This document shows positions 36,323-47,633 of a stretch of DNA of 64,000 nucleotides, piece by piece. The notes under the pieces were generated by a model. That model saw nothing but the letters and a program-made list of their open reading frames with translations, was not told the origin of the DNA and made no database searches. The translations under genes were made by a program, and so were the position numbers. Numbering within the stretch: the stretch's first letter is position 1; every line of letters starts with the position of its first letter. The DNA comes from Linanthus parryae (lineage: Eukaryota > Streptophyta > Magnoliopsida > Ericales > Polemoniaceae): assembly GCA_023055425.1 (NCBI GenBank), contig JALGPY010000004.1, positions 20,297,718 to 20,361,717 of the forward strand. Direction: 5' to 3'.

Positions 36323-36360
36323 AATACCCCCACACTTACCTTTTGCTCGTCCCGAGCAAA
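36323..36360 (-). promoter_or_regulatory. Polypurine tract and preceding perfect hairpin of the LARD
   Basis: On the minus strand TTTGCTCGGGACGAGCAAA (8-bp stem, 3-base loop; 36342-36360) is followed by AAGTGTGGGGGTATT directly before the LTR. A GCTxGGGACxAGC hairpin next to AAGTGTGGGGG is a recurrent hallmark of Athila-type 3' ends. Confidence 0.75.
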
Positions 36361-37489
36361 TCACCGTTTACTAGCCAACTCAAGACGCAAATGACTCAAC
36401 ACGACTCTCGACTATGCAACTACATGAACTAACTATAATGCAACTCGATTATAAAAAATGCAAAAATTGAACCAACACAATTTTTTTTTCTTTTTACGAG
36501 ATTGGGCAACCTCTCTATCATAAACCGAAATCATCAAATCCTCACAAGCTCACTTTGAAATTTCACGACACGTAGCAAGAAATGATATATGATGATCCTA
36601 TGCACAAACTCACTAAGGCGTCCCCAAACATCCACCAGACCAAACCAAGATACAACACGTCGTTTGACTCGGAGGGTCGAGGCATCTCAAGTCACTAAGT
36701 GGTCTTTCTTCGCCAAATCATTTGAGGTTTTCAGACCCTCTTAACCGTTATTGCTTTGAAGGCAAATTGTACCATTAACGGGAGACACAACTCCTGTGTA
36801 ATACGGCTTGACTTTAGTTTCCCTCTTAAGCTCTACGTTGGATTGAATCCAAATTTTCCGCGCAAACGGAAGCACAATAGGTTGTTTCACCTTTGAAGCT
36901 CAATTATATGTTCTTTTTTTGTTTTTTTTTTTTTTATTTTTTTCATTATTCTCCTCTGTTTTTACAACCGGTCAATAGAGCATAAGAGTGTGGGCTTTTT
37001 AGGATTTTCTCTTAGAACCAACTTAAGGGATGGTGGTGTACGCTCCCCGACTTCGCTTAGGTCGAAGAATCGTACCACATAGAACCGACTCTACACGAAG
37101 GTCCACCCCAGATTCTAAGAGTCCACAAGTTTCCACCGGAAACGGAATAATCAATCACTTAGAGACTCAATTCTCCTAGCACAATAAAGGAGTCAAAGTA
37201 TGCCTGTAGTCTACTTTCACTATTCCCGAATACCTGGGACATCCTGTCGTGAGACTTGTGCACAAGATACTAGGATTAAAGTCTCCCTGCTACGGTGCTT
37301 CCTACTCTCATGAGCTCTTTCACTGGATTCTCTTCGGTTTCTAGGTCCTAAGTTGCCCTTTCTCAAATTTTTAAATTTTTAATTTTTTTTTTTTTTTTAC
37401 TCTACATGCAAGGCCGTTCGAAAGAAGACTCGATACTACTCGATGGTAGGGAGACTTAAAGTAAGAAAACGTGCAATCATATAATACAA

Positions 37490-37552
<63 letters not shown>

Positions 37553-38902
37553 AAAACACTATGACACAAACACACTCTACGACAACGACTACGAAACACA
37601 CTACGACACAAACATCCTATATGCAATTGGTTCATGCAGACACGGACTTGGCTAATATTCAGAAAATCTCACCCCCACACTAGAATGCTTCGTTGTCCCC
37701 AACGAATTCAGAGATAAAACAAAGGGACTCAGCATTCCAATGCGAGGGCGGGCTGGTCTACTCGGGGTCAAAGTCACTGCACAAGAAGGTAGCTGCAATA
37801 AATTTAGAGATAATTCAAGCTACGTGCACGTGACAAGTTGTGTGTACCGAAATTAAGCAAGTACTCAAGTATTCCCTACGATTCTAATAGCTAATCCAAG
37901 CGGCGACTATGCACCGTGACCAAGTAGTCAAAATAAAATCATGGAGCAAGTACGATGTGCCTAAAACGATAAGGAAAGAGAGAGAAAAAAAAAAATCACA
38001 ACCGACACAAGGTCGGGGACGAAATCCGAGAGATGCTGACTGAGATAGCAAGAACAATCCCCAAGCAAGCATTGTGCGGAACAATGCAAGCTCCCTTGCG
38101 GTCGAGTGTGTGAAACACACCGGGGTCGATTGAGCCATTGCTATTAGAACAAGAAAGAACGAAGAATCCCCAAACTCGTGGCGTGAGTTCCCGTAACGGT
38201 TGAGTACGCGTAGCACACCGGGGTCGATTGCTTCGTAAAAAATCCCCTCTTCTATATCTCTGAACAATCATTTCAGCTGCTCAAAGCTTTCAGTCATGTA
38301 GCCCAATTCTTCAATTGTGAGAGCCTATATTTTGACCCGAGCAGTAACTCAGAACCTTTTGTATCCACTTTCACTTAATTCGCTATGTTTCAGTACTCGG
38401 TTGGTAGGTGCAAGCTGATGCAATATCCCCCTTAGTTGCACAATTAACAATATTAAAAAAAAATAACATCAATGGATCCCCCCCACACATAATCAATTAA
38501 GCAACTGAAGTATTCAAAGACAGATTGGTTTCAAGGTCACACGGCCACATGAAACAGTGAATCAGCCTCAAGCAAAAAAAAATCCAGCCTTGAAACTCTG
38601 ATGCATAGCCTCTGTTACTTCAAAATTGGTTCCAAGATCTGTTATTTGCTTGGATTTGGTCGAAATCCATGGAGGGTTCCTGCTCTGTTCGCGGGCAAAA
38701 CAGGGGCTGGACGGCAGAGAAGTTTTTGATGAGAGGATGGTGCCCGATTCGAAGATGGTTCCGTTGGATTTCTGGGGTTTGGGCTTCGATGGTGGTCAGC
38801 TGTGGTGGAGGCGGTGATTGCAGGAGGAGAGAGTTCATTGGTTTGTGGGTTCCTGGTCGGGGTTATGGGTCGAATCAGAGAGAGGGATGGGTTTGTGTTG
38901 CA
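36361..38902 (-). other. LARD internal non-coding region
   Basis: There is no protein domain on either strand. It contains a CA/TA microsatellite, several T- and A-runs, and a diverged direct repeat ending CACACCGGGGTCGATTG (near 38115-38131 and 38214-38230). Small open frames here are random or follow the microsatellite. Confidence 0.5.
37488..37549. repeat. (CA)n(TA)n microsatellite
   Basis: A short CA run passes into about 24 TA dinucleotides. Confidence 0.95.
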
Positions 38903-39278
38903 GTGGATGTTGAAGTTAGCTTGTATAAGTCTTGGGGAAATTTGTCCACATCTTAGAAAATAGAGTTATTATGCACTTTATATATGGAAACCAATTAATG
39001 ACATTTAATTGAGTTACCATATAGAGTGGTTATCCTCTACAACTCGCACACGCGCGCGCAAGGCGCAATGTGGCGCTTTAGTGGCGCTTTTGTAGGCGCA
39101 CTTAGGCACTTTGGCGACGTGCGCGTGTGGCGTGAGTTAATTAAATAATAATTGTTTTTCGTTTTATTTTTCTGGTTGTTATGGCGGTTATTTTTCGGTT
39201 GGTGAAAGGATGTGTTGTTATAAACAGTCACAAATGTTATGAACAAACACATCCCTTCATTCATGTTATTTCGTGAAC

Positions 39279-39287
39279 TATAAATAA
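39279..39287 (+). promoter_or_regulatory. TATA box of the nested copia LTR
   Basis: TATAAATAA is present in both LTR copies, about 225 bases before the LTR end. Confidence 0.6.
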
Positions 39288-39434
39288 GCCAAACACCCAA
39301 CAGATTCCTATATCAGTTTCAATCACAGTTTCACAGAGAATTCTAGAGAACTTCTGCAGATTGCTGGCTGTAGAACCGACGCGACTTGTTGTATCCTGGA
39401 GGGGAATCGCCAGAACCCGGCAGCATAGTGGGGG

Positions 39435-39450
39435 CGATTTATCCCTTAAA
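39435..39450 (+). promoter_or_regulatory. LTR segment complementary to the PBS position (candidate self-primer)
   Basis: CGATTTATCCCTTAAA is the exact reverse complement of 39514-39529 and is kept unchanged in the 3' LTR at 44564-44579. If RNA ending here were used as primer, its 3' end would face the LTR border. Confidence 0.55.
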
Positions 39451-39513
39451 GAAAACGTTCATCGTGCCTCAAGTCCAGTTTCTTCCATCATCCATTATAG
39501 TCGGCGTAACAAT

Positions 39514-39529
39514 TTTAAGGGATAAATCG
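39514..39529 (+). promoter_or_regulatory. Candidate PBS without tRNA complementarity
   Basis: TTTAAGGGATAAATCG lies two bases after the LTR end, the normal PBS place and spacing. It lacks the TGG start of sites that pair with a tRNA CCA end, and it pairs perfectly over 16 bases with the element's own LTR RNA. Confidence 0.55.
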
Positions 39530-39536
39530 TACAACA

Positions 39537-42500
39537 ATGGAGAGTGGAGGAAAGACTGCAACTTTCAAGATGATGAATCAAGACTTCGTAAAACTGGACC
39601 GGTTTGATGGCACCAATTTCACCCGTTGGCAAGACAAGTTGATGTTTCTACTCACGGCATTGAAGGTGGCATACGTTCTAGACGAAAATTTGCAGCCAAT
39701 ACCAGAACCAAAGGACGACGACACTGACGAATTAAAGGCGCAGCGAACGAAGAGGGAGGAGGACGAACTGGTTTGCAGAGGACACATTCTCAACACACTG
39801 TCGGATCGTTTATACGATCTATTCACATCAGAGAAGTCACCAAGCAAAATCTGGAAGACGTTGGAGAACAAATACAAGGCTGAAAAGCAAGGATCAGATA
39901 AGTTTCTTATTACGAATTTTTTTGATTTTACTATGGATGATAGTTCTCCCATTCTCGATCAGGTTTACGAATTCCAAATCCTCGCTAATAAAATTCGAGA
40001 TCTCAAGATTGTTGTTCCTGATGAGTTGTTAGTGGGGGGTATTATTGCTAAACTTCCTGAAAGTTGGCATAAATACATGAAGGAACTTCTTCACACAACA
40101 GAAGACTTCAACCTTGAACAACTTCAGAAACATCTCTGAATCGAAGAAGAAACTCAAATCCGGAAAAGAAACCTGGCGCGTCCTTCTAGTTCTAAAGTGA
40201 ACTTCGTGGATGACCAAGGTAGAGCGGGAAAGAAGAGGAAGTTCGATGAAACCGGTTCCAATCCAAACGGTGCTACCAAGAAGAACAAGAAGAATATGAA
40301 ATGTTACAATTGCGGCAAGAAGGGACACATCAAAAGGGAATGCAACAAGCCTAAGGTTCAGAATGGGAATTCCAAAGACAAGTCTAATGGAAATTCCAAA
40401 CAGGCTAATGTCATTGAGAGTTCAGTTTCTGAATTAGTCGCCATGGTTTCCGACATGCATATTGGCATGATTATGGAGTTGAACATGGCGTCTGAAGATA
40501 CATCTCATGATTGGTGGTATGATTCCGGTGCTACTGTCCATGTTTGTAACAACATGTCGCTTTTTGTGCATTATGAAGAGACTCCCAACGAACGTGAAGT
40601 TCTTATGGGAAATCACAATGCAGCCAAGGTTCTCGAAAAGGGCAATATTCAAATCCAATTCACTTCCGGGAAGAAGTTGACCCTGCAGAATGTTCTCTAT
40701 GTTCCTGAAATCAAGAAGAATTTGGTGTTGGCTAATCTTCTTTGTAAGAACGGCTTTAAGGCTGTGATTGAGGCTGACAATGTAATTTTATCTAAGGCTG
40801 GCATGTTTGTTGGAAAGGGCTATGCTTGTAATGGGATGTTTAAGTTATCTATTAATGAAATAAATGCTAGTTCTATCTACATGATTGACTCTATTTCTTT
40901 ATGGCATTCTCGTTTGGCGCATTTAAATTTTAGATCGTTGAAATTCATGCGAAAAGATGGTTTGATATCTTGCACTAGTAATCACGACTCTAAATGTGAA
41001 ATTTGCATACAAGCGAAAATGACTAAGAAATCTTTTCCAAGTTTAGAAAGAAAATCCCAACTTCTAGAACTTGTGCATTCTGATATTTGTGAATTAAATG
41101 GAATAGTTACTAGAGGTGGTAATAGGTATTTCTTAACATTTATTGATGATTGTTCTAGATATACCTATGTTTATTTGATGAAAACTAAGGATGAGGCCTT
41201 TGACAAATTTAAGTGTTATAAGGCTGAAGTTGAGAATCTCATGGAAAGGAAAATTAAAACTCTTCGTAGCGATAGAGGTGGCGAATATTTTCCTCATGAA
41301 TTTTCAGCGTTTTGTGAAGAGCATGGTATTGTACATCAAACTAGTGCACCATACACGCCACAACAAAATGGTTTGGCTGAGAGGAAGAATAGGACGCTAG
41401 TGGATATGGCCAATTCTATGCTCTTGAACGCAAAATTACAATCCTCTTTGTGGGGTGAAGCGTTACTTACCGCATGTTATTTGCATAATAGAATTCCTTC
41501 ACGGAAATCAAAAGTTTCACCTTACGAAGTATGGAAAGGCAGAAAACCAAACTTGAAGTACCTTAGGGTATGGGGATGCATGGCGTTTTATCGCGTTACA
41601 GACCCTAAGAGAACAAAATTAGGGCCAAGAGCTCTTAAGAGCGTGTTTGTTGGATATGCCGAAAACTCAAAGGCATATAGGTTATTGGATTTAGAATCTA
41701 ATGTGATAGTGGAATCAAGGGACGTAGAATATATTGAAAATAAATTTATCGATGATTCCAACTTGTCAAAACCTACTCCAACAATGAATCCTGACCTATC
41801 TCTTGGAAATAAGAGAAAGGCTTCCGATGATATTGAACCTCCTCGGAGAAGTCAAAGAGCACGGAAGGAAAAAGGATTGGGCCCTGATTTTGTCTCACCG
41901 GATTCTCTTGTCTTTCTTATGGAAGGAGATAGAGAAACTGTCCTGAATAAAATTCCTATTGCACTCGATACGGAAGATGATCCAAAAACATTCTCTGAAG
42001 CTATGGCTTCTAGAGATTCAGGTTTTTAGAAAGAGGCTATAAACGACGAAATGGACTCGATATTATCGAATAATACTTGGACATTAGTCGATTTACCACC
42101 AGGATCAAAACCTATTGGGTGCAAATGGGTGTTTTGAAGGAAGTATAATTCCGATGGGTCACTACAAACCTTTAAAGCTAGATTGGTAGCAAAAGTTTTC
42201 AAGCAGAAAGGGGGTATTGATTATTTCGATACCTATGCACCCGTGGCTAGAATAACATCCATTAGAGTGTTGATGGCACTTGCCTCCATTTTTAATTTGC
42301 ATGTACACCAAATGGATGTTAAAACCGCCTTCCTAAATGGTGAATTAGATGAAGAAGTGTATATGGAACAACCAGAAGGATTCGTGATGCCAAATAACGA
42401 CAAGAAAGTTTGCAAACTTGTTAAGTCCTTGTATGGGTTAAAGCAGGCACCGAAACAATGGCATGAAAAGTTAAATGTCGTTATTTTATCCCATGGATTT

Positions 42501-43525
42501 AAGCATAACCATGCGGACAAATGCATATATTCAAAATTTACGTATCGTTATGGTGTTATTATTTGTCTATATGTGGACGATATGCTTATTTTTGGGACTA
42601 ACATGGAAGGGATTTCAGAAACTAAGACGTATTTGACCTCCCAATTTAAGATGAAGGATCTTAATGAGGTTGATACTATCTTAGGTGTCAAGGTGAAGAA
42701 ACATAGTGGGGGTTACGCTTTATGTCAATCACATTACATAGAGAAGTTGCTTCTTAAATTCAAACATTTAGGATTTAAAGAAGCTAACTCACCTTATGAT
42801 TCTTCGGTAAAATTGACTGAAAATGATGGCAGAGCGGTTGCTCAATTAGAGTATGCTAGTGTCATTGGGAGTTTGATGTATGCAATGCATTGTACTCGAC
42901 CTGATATTTCTTTCGCAGTTTGTAAACTCGCAAGATACACAAGTAATCCTAGTGCCATGCATTGGAAAGCTGTTGGTAGAATTCTCGGTTATCTCAAACG
43001 GACTTCCAACTTGGGATTATTTTATAATAACTTCCCAGCGGTATTAGAGGGTTACACAGACGCTAGTTGGATAACTGGCGCGGGTGACAATAAGGCAACT
43101 TCTGGCTGGATCTTTATGATTGGAGGAGGAGCAGTCTCTTGGGGTTCCAAGAAACAGACATGTATCTCTCATTCAACGATGGAGTCAGAATTTATTGCCT
43201 TAGCGGTTGCAGGCAAAGAAGCAGAATGGCTGAGAAATCTGCTGTTGGATATAAAGTTGTGGCCACAACCGATGCCGTCTATTTCTTTGTTTTGCGATAG
43301 TCAAGCTACAATGTCTAGAGCATATAATAAAGTTTATAATGGAAATCTAGACATATTAGCTTCAGACATGAATATGTAAGACAGTTAATCGGTGATGGTA
43401 TTATTACCATAGTTTATGTTCGGTCAAGTGAAAACTTGGCTGATCCGTTTACTAAGGGTCTTTGCAGAGACTTAGTAAGGAAAACATCTAGTGGAATGGG
43501 ATTAAAACCTTACGATCAGATGTAG
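39537..43525 (+). pseudogene. Ty1/copia gag-pol with three stops and one frameshift
   Basis: One polyprotein of about 1330 codons starting at the ATG at 39537. Gag: LDRFDGTNFTRWQDK near the N-terminus, then CCHC knuckle CYNCGKKGHIKREC near 40302. Protease: WWYDSGATVHVC near 40513. Integrase: zinc region ending KCEICIQAK, then HSDI (about 41078), RSDRGGEYF (41266) and AERKNRT (41380), keeping [17 protein letters not shown] (42313), YVDDMLIFG (42571). RNase H: YTDASW (43053), MESEFIAL (43180). Lesions: TGA at 40137 (expected Arg, CGA), TAG at 42027 (expected Trp), TGA at 42135 (expected Arg) and a frameshift near 43345. The shifted frame continues to a TAG at 43523. All three stops are explained by C-to-T or G-to-A transitions. 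Confidence 0.85.
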
Positions 43526-44035
43526 CGGGAGCCCTACCTTATGCTTAATTGCTAAACAAGGTTTAATGGGTAAAAACAAGTTACATTATGATCGGGAAAA
43601 CACTGATAATTTACGTACCCATTCTAGGATAATCAGTGTAATATTTACGAGGGTGAGTTAAGACTCTTAATGAAGTTCATCTTGTCGAGGTAACATAGTT
43701 ACCGAGAAGATGAAACTTCACCTATATAAACATGAGAGGTTTAGCCGCTTCTAACAAAAATTTTACAGGTTTACTTTTGTAAATGTTTATGAATCCAGGA
43801 TCGAGCACATGGCTTAAGGTGCTAACATAATGTGAATTACTCACCGGAACTGGATAGATTTATGTGTGTGATACTTCCTCTTCTAATTCTAGAGTTTTGG
43901 TTTAATCTGCGGACACCGAATACTTTATTAGAAGTTTGAAGTATTTACGCTAATTGAGGTTTAAGTCGAGAGACACCTTCTTGTATGCATAAACCTATCA
44001 CGATTGAACTGGAATTTACTAGCTAAGTGGGGGAT
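43526..44035 (+). other. 3' untranslated region and polypurine tract of the nested copia element
   Basis: There is no coding potential. AAGTGGGGGAT at 44025-44035 adjoins the 3' LTR and is the polypurine tract. Confidence 0.75.
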
Positions 44036-44640
44036 TGTTGAAGTTAGCTTGTATAAGTCTTGGGGAAATTTGTCCCACATCTTAGAAAATAGAGTTATTA
44101 TGCACTTTATATATGGAAACCAATTAGTGACATTTAATTGAGTTACCATATAGAGTGGTTATCCTCTACAACTCGCACACGCGCGCGCAAGGCGCAATGT
44201 GGCGCTTTAGTGGCGCTTTTGTAGGCGCACTTAGGCACTTTGGCGACGTGCGCGTGTGGCGTGAGTTAATTAAATAATAAATTTTTTTCGTTTTATTTTT
44301 CTGGTTGTTACGGCGGTTATTTTTCGGTTGGTGAAAGGATGTGTTGTTATAAACAGTCACAACTGTTATGAACAAACACATCCCTTCATTCATGTTATTT
44401 CGTGAACTATAAATAAGCCAAACACCCAACAGATTCCTATATCAGTTTCAATCACAGTTTCACAGAGAATTCTAGAGAACTTCTGAAGATTTCTGGCTGT
44501 AGAACCGACGCGACTTGTTGTATCCTGGAGGGGAATCGCCAGAACCCGGCAGCATAGTGGGGGCGATTTATCCCTTAAAGAAAACGTTCATCGTGCCTCA
44601 AGTCTAGTTTCGTCCATCATCCATTATACTCGGCGTAACA
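44036..44640 (+). repeat. 3' LTR of the nested copia element
   Basis: 605 bp, colinear with 38908-39511, ending CGGCGTAACA and followed by the GTGGA duplication. Confidence 0.9.
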
Positions 44641-44645
44641 GTGGA

Positions 44646-45107
44646 GAGAGGAGGCAGTGGAGATCGATGGTGATGGTCTGGGTTTCTGGTCGGAGGGTGC
44701 GGAGGGGGACCGTGGCTAGGGTTGACGGAGAGGAAGGAGACGATGGGGTCTGGGTTGTTTGCTGGGTTCAAACAGATGATGGGATTGGTGGTTGTGGGTT
44801 TCAGTCAGGAACAATGGTGGGCTGTGGTAGTTAAAGGTGGCGATAGTGGCGATGGCTGTAGCGGTGGTGGTTCTGGCGTGCTGCTGCTGCGTCTTGAACC
44901 GTCGATGAAGATTTTTTTTTTTTTTTGGTCTTCTTCTTTCTCAACCCCATGATCAGAGAGAAGCGGCGACGGGGCTTTTCACGTCGCAGCTCTGCGTTGC
45001 AACACTAGGGAGCCAAATAATAATTTCTCAAAGTTCTGAAACTGCACATACCTCCCCAGATGCTACTATACAGTAAAATAGGGGGCTTCAACTAAATTTT
45101 GGCACTT
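44646..45107 (-). other. LARD internal non-coding region, continued
   Basis: GT-rich plus-strand sequence (GGTGGxGATGG type) without domain. It continues the LARD interior after the copia insertion. Confidence 0.45.
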
Positions 45108-46048
45108 CTAGACTTCAGAATTCAACAAACTGCACACAGGACCCCTGCTGCTGGAATTCAAGTTTTTCTCGCCATTTTTTTTCTTCCACCATCTCATCTC
45201 GATCGTTCTCTTCTCAAGTGAACAAAAACAAATTCTCACAGGAAGCGTGAATCTCAATAACGATGACCCCGGGTTGCAAAAGTGAAATCTCTCCGCAACC
45301 TTTTTCTTCTTCTTCCAATTCATGAGAATGAACATCATATGAATTTCACTAATATTTTCAAGTATCCCATGTCGTGGAAAGCGATCTATGTCCTCTTTGA
45401 TTGTCTTCTCAATTTGTGATAGCTTTATTGACGGTTCAAGAGACAAATCATAAACTATGAATGTTTGAATACCTTCATCTCCTTCGTATGAAGCACCCGA
45501 ACCATCAACAAATTCAATTCAGGCGTCTTGTTCATCTTCAATAAGCTCAAAAGTGAGAAGCTCCAACAAACTTGCCACGGGGGAGTCAAGATCATCAATA
45601 TTGATTCCTTGAAGACAACTTTCAATCTCACTAAAACCGCATCATGCTTCTCCCCCATACTTGACTCGAGCCATGACTCTATGTTTGGACAACTTGGGAT
45701 GCACAATGGCTCATCATCCTCTTCTTTAAGTGTTGGGAAGGTTGGAGCATCCTCTTGATTTGAATGAAGAACAATTTGTGCGTCCACATGTGTTGTCTCC
45801 ATTCCCATTCTTTTTGCTCTTTGTATCCATTCTTTAACATTAGGAATCATCTCCTCAAGCATCAAACCAATGAAGAAAAATAACTTGGAGGGAGGAGTTG
45901 GGTCATTAGGACAAAACGTATAACGTTGCATCTCCATTGCTACCCTCTCTCTAATGCCATTCACATGGCACTCCTTCACGAATTGCTCATATGCAAGGTT
46001 GCATGCTTCAAATATGCTCGCAAAACGACGATATTTCTCATCCTCCAT
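45108..46048 (-). pseudogene. LARD ORF of unknown function, one frameshift
   Basis: The likely start is the ATG at 46048 on the minus strand (MEDEKYRRFASIFEACN), about 120 bases after the PBS, where gag would begin. The frame runs to about 45650; after a frameshift (and one stop near 45525) a second frame with the same acidic character (DDLDSPVASLLELL, then DLSLEPSIKLSQIEKTI) continues to 45108. Together that is about 310 codons. There is no CCHC knuckle, protease or other known motif. Coding-like composition on both sides of the frameshift suggests that a real protein once existed. It may be a gag relic too diverged to recognise, or a captured gene. Confidence 0.45.
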
Positions 46049-46169
46049 ACTTAGAGTTGAATGCCTGCACACATAAAATCTCAAGTAATACCGTGAGGTA
46101 ATAAGAATAGAAAATAACACAAAAAATAAAATTCCCTAAAGCTAATAATTCTAACTAATTCAACCGAAG

Positions 46170-46187
46170 TCCCCGACAACGGCGCCA
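46170..46187 (-). promoter_or_regulatory. Primer binding site of the LARD, tRNA-Asp
   Basis: The minus strand reads TGGCGCCGTTGTCGGGGA, complementary except for one base to the 3' end of plant tRNA-Asp, six bases from the LTR. Confidence 0.8.
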
Positions 46188-46193
46188 AAAACT

Positions 46194-47628
46194 TGATACG
46201 ATTTCTGCAAGTGTACAGTTATCGCTCTAGTAATAATGTGAATAAGAGGGTCGTCGAATCCCAGAGGACTTGTCGTGAACTAATTAGGACGATTAACTTT
46301 ATGCGGGTAAACAGTTTGAGTTGATTACTAAACTAATGAATTGGAAAGACAAAACAATTATTTAAATGTTGAGATTAACAAGAGAGATGAAAATCAGAAT
46401 TTCTCTAGGCTCACTAGGTGAACACCATTAACGAATTACGTTTTGAAAAACAGATGATGTTTTATTTTACCAAACGAGCAATATTGCTAACCGAGTTACC
46501 AAGCTAGCTTTCTATGCCTAGGTCAAATTACAACCGAGTTACCAAGTTCTAATTAGCCCTAAAACATATAATTAAAATCCACTAATTCTACTCAAAGTTC
46601 GCAGTCTGTGGTTGATTTCTCTAACCTGCGACTACGTGCTTAACTCACTTATCTGGGTAATTTGTTGCATTCACTAACGTATTACCTATGATCTTCATAT
46701 TGGTGGCCAAACAATACAAAGATAAATTAAGAACGAGAATTAAACATAGCAAAAACATTCATCATCTATTAAGTTCAATCAAGCATGAATCAAACTCATA
46801 ATTCGCCAAACACGGCTTCAAACCCTAGCTACCGTTTGAGAAATCCCGATATAAAGTGTTTAGCTACTACGATTCATGATTACAAAGACAATGTTTTTCA
46901 TAATCGTAGACAAAAAGAAAGAGAGGAGGAGAAAAAGAATTCAAACGATGAATCTTCGCGCTCCAAACAGTGCTCCTGAGCTCCAAACAGTGCTCCTGCT
47001 CTCTTCCCGTTCGTCTCCAAAGTCCTCTGACCCGTCCTTTTTTAGGTCTGAGATTTTGTTTCATAAGGCCTGGGCACGTTTTTTAATGAACTTTGGCCGA
47101 ATTTGAACTTCAGCCCCTCCAGTTTGTAATTCCCGGACAGAATTGTAAGCTGATTTTGCGCGGGCTGTATCTCCCTCATACGGACTCGTCTTTGGGCCTA
47201 CCATATATCATCAGAAAGCTCTGGATGTCTACTTTAAAATGGCGCAAGCCTTGCTCCCAATTATGTATAGATTTTCCTGAGCATCGAAAATAGTACAGGC
47301 TGGTCAGGAGTGACTTTTTCAACTTTTCTTCGTCTTTGCGTCTTCTTTTCTCCTCTTCATCTAGCTCCCTCCCAAGCATATCCAAGCCTCTCATAAGCTC
47401 CATTGCACCTATTTTACCTAAGAAACACAACAAAATACTATCCGTGCAATTATCATCTCAAATATGAGAGAAATCATGCTCAAATAAGCTAGAAACACAA
47501 CTTTTGACTCTTAGGCTTATAAATCGTCAAATTCACTTTTTGTGCAATTATAACATATAAATCATGTGAAATAAGCCTAATAAAAGTAATATGGAAGTAT
47601 ATTAATAGAGTATAAAAGAGAGATATCA
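46194..47628 (-). repeat. 5' LTR of the LARD
   Basis: 1435 bp, same length as its partner, followed by the second CAGAG. Confidence 0.9.
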
Positions 47629-47633
47629 CAGAG

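Larger units (their letters stand above)
38908..39511 (+). repeat. 5' LTR of the nested copia element
   Basis: 604 bp. A GC-rich block with CACGCGCGCGCAAGG lies near 39048. TATAAATAA at 39279-39287 predicts a transcript start near 39310. The segment 39435-39450 is complementary to the site just after the LTR. Confidence 0.9.
38908..44640 (+). mobile_element. Ty1/copia element nested in the LARD, with unusual PBS
   Basis: The LTRs at 38908-39511 and 44036-44640 are TG...CA and flanked by GTGGA at 38903-38907 and 44641-44645. The element has gag-pol in copia order, a polypurine tract, and a leader of only 25 bases between LTR and ATG. About a dozen LTR differences by eye (near 2 %) date it as younger than the SIRE-like element. 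Four lesions disable the ORF. No tRNA-type PBS follows the LTR; a 16-nt complement of the LTR itself is there instead. Confidence 0.9.
34888..47628 (-). mobile_element. Non-autonomous large LTR element (LARD) related to Athila
   Basis: Two 1435-bp LTRs (34888-36322 and 46194-47628), both TGATACG...TATCA, are flanked by CAGAG at 34883-34887 and 47629-47633. A tRNA-Asp PBS and a polypurine tract are intact, but there is no gag-pol. The internal part, apart from a nested copia element, is about 4.1 kb, largely non-coding, with one unidentified ORF. The U5 end (GCAAGTGTACAG), the PBS and the hairpin before the polypurine tract resemble Athila elements, so mobilisation by an Athila element is likely. 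About two dozen LTR differences by eye (roughly 1.7 %) suggest moderate age. Confidence 0.85.

Noticed and set aside
37371..37683. Open frames across the TA microsatellite
   Set aside because: Alternating Ile/Tyr codons produced by the dinucleotide repeat, with no domain.
38626..38956. Overlapping frames of 63-95 codons in GT-rich LARD sequence
   Set aside because: They run into the copia LTR, overlap each other in different frames and show no motif.
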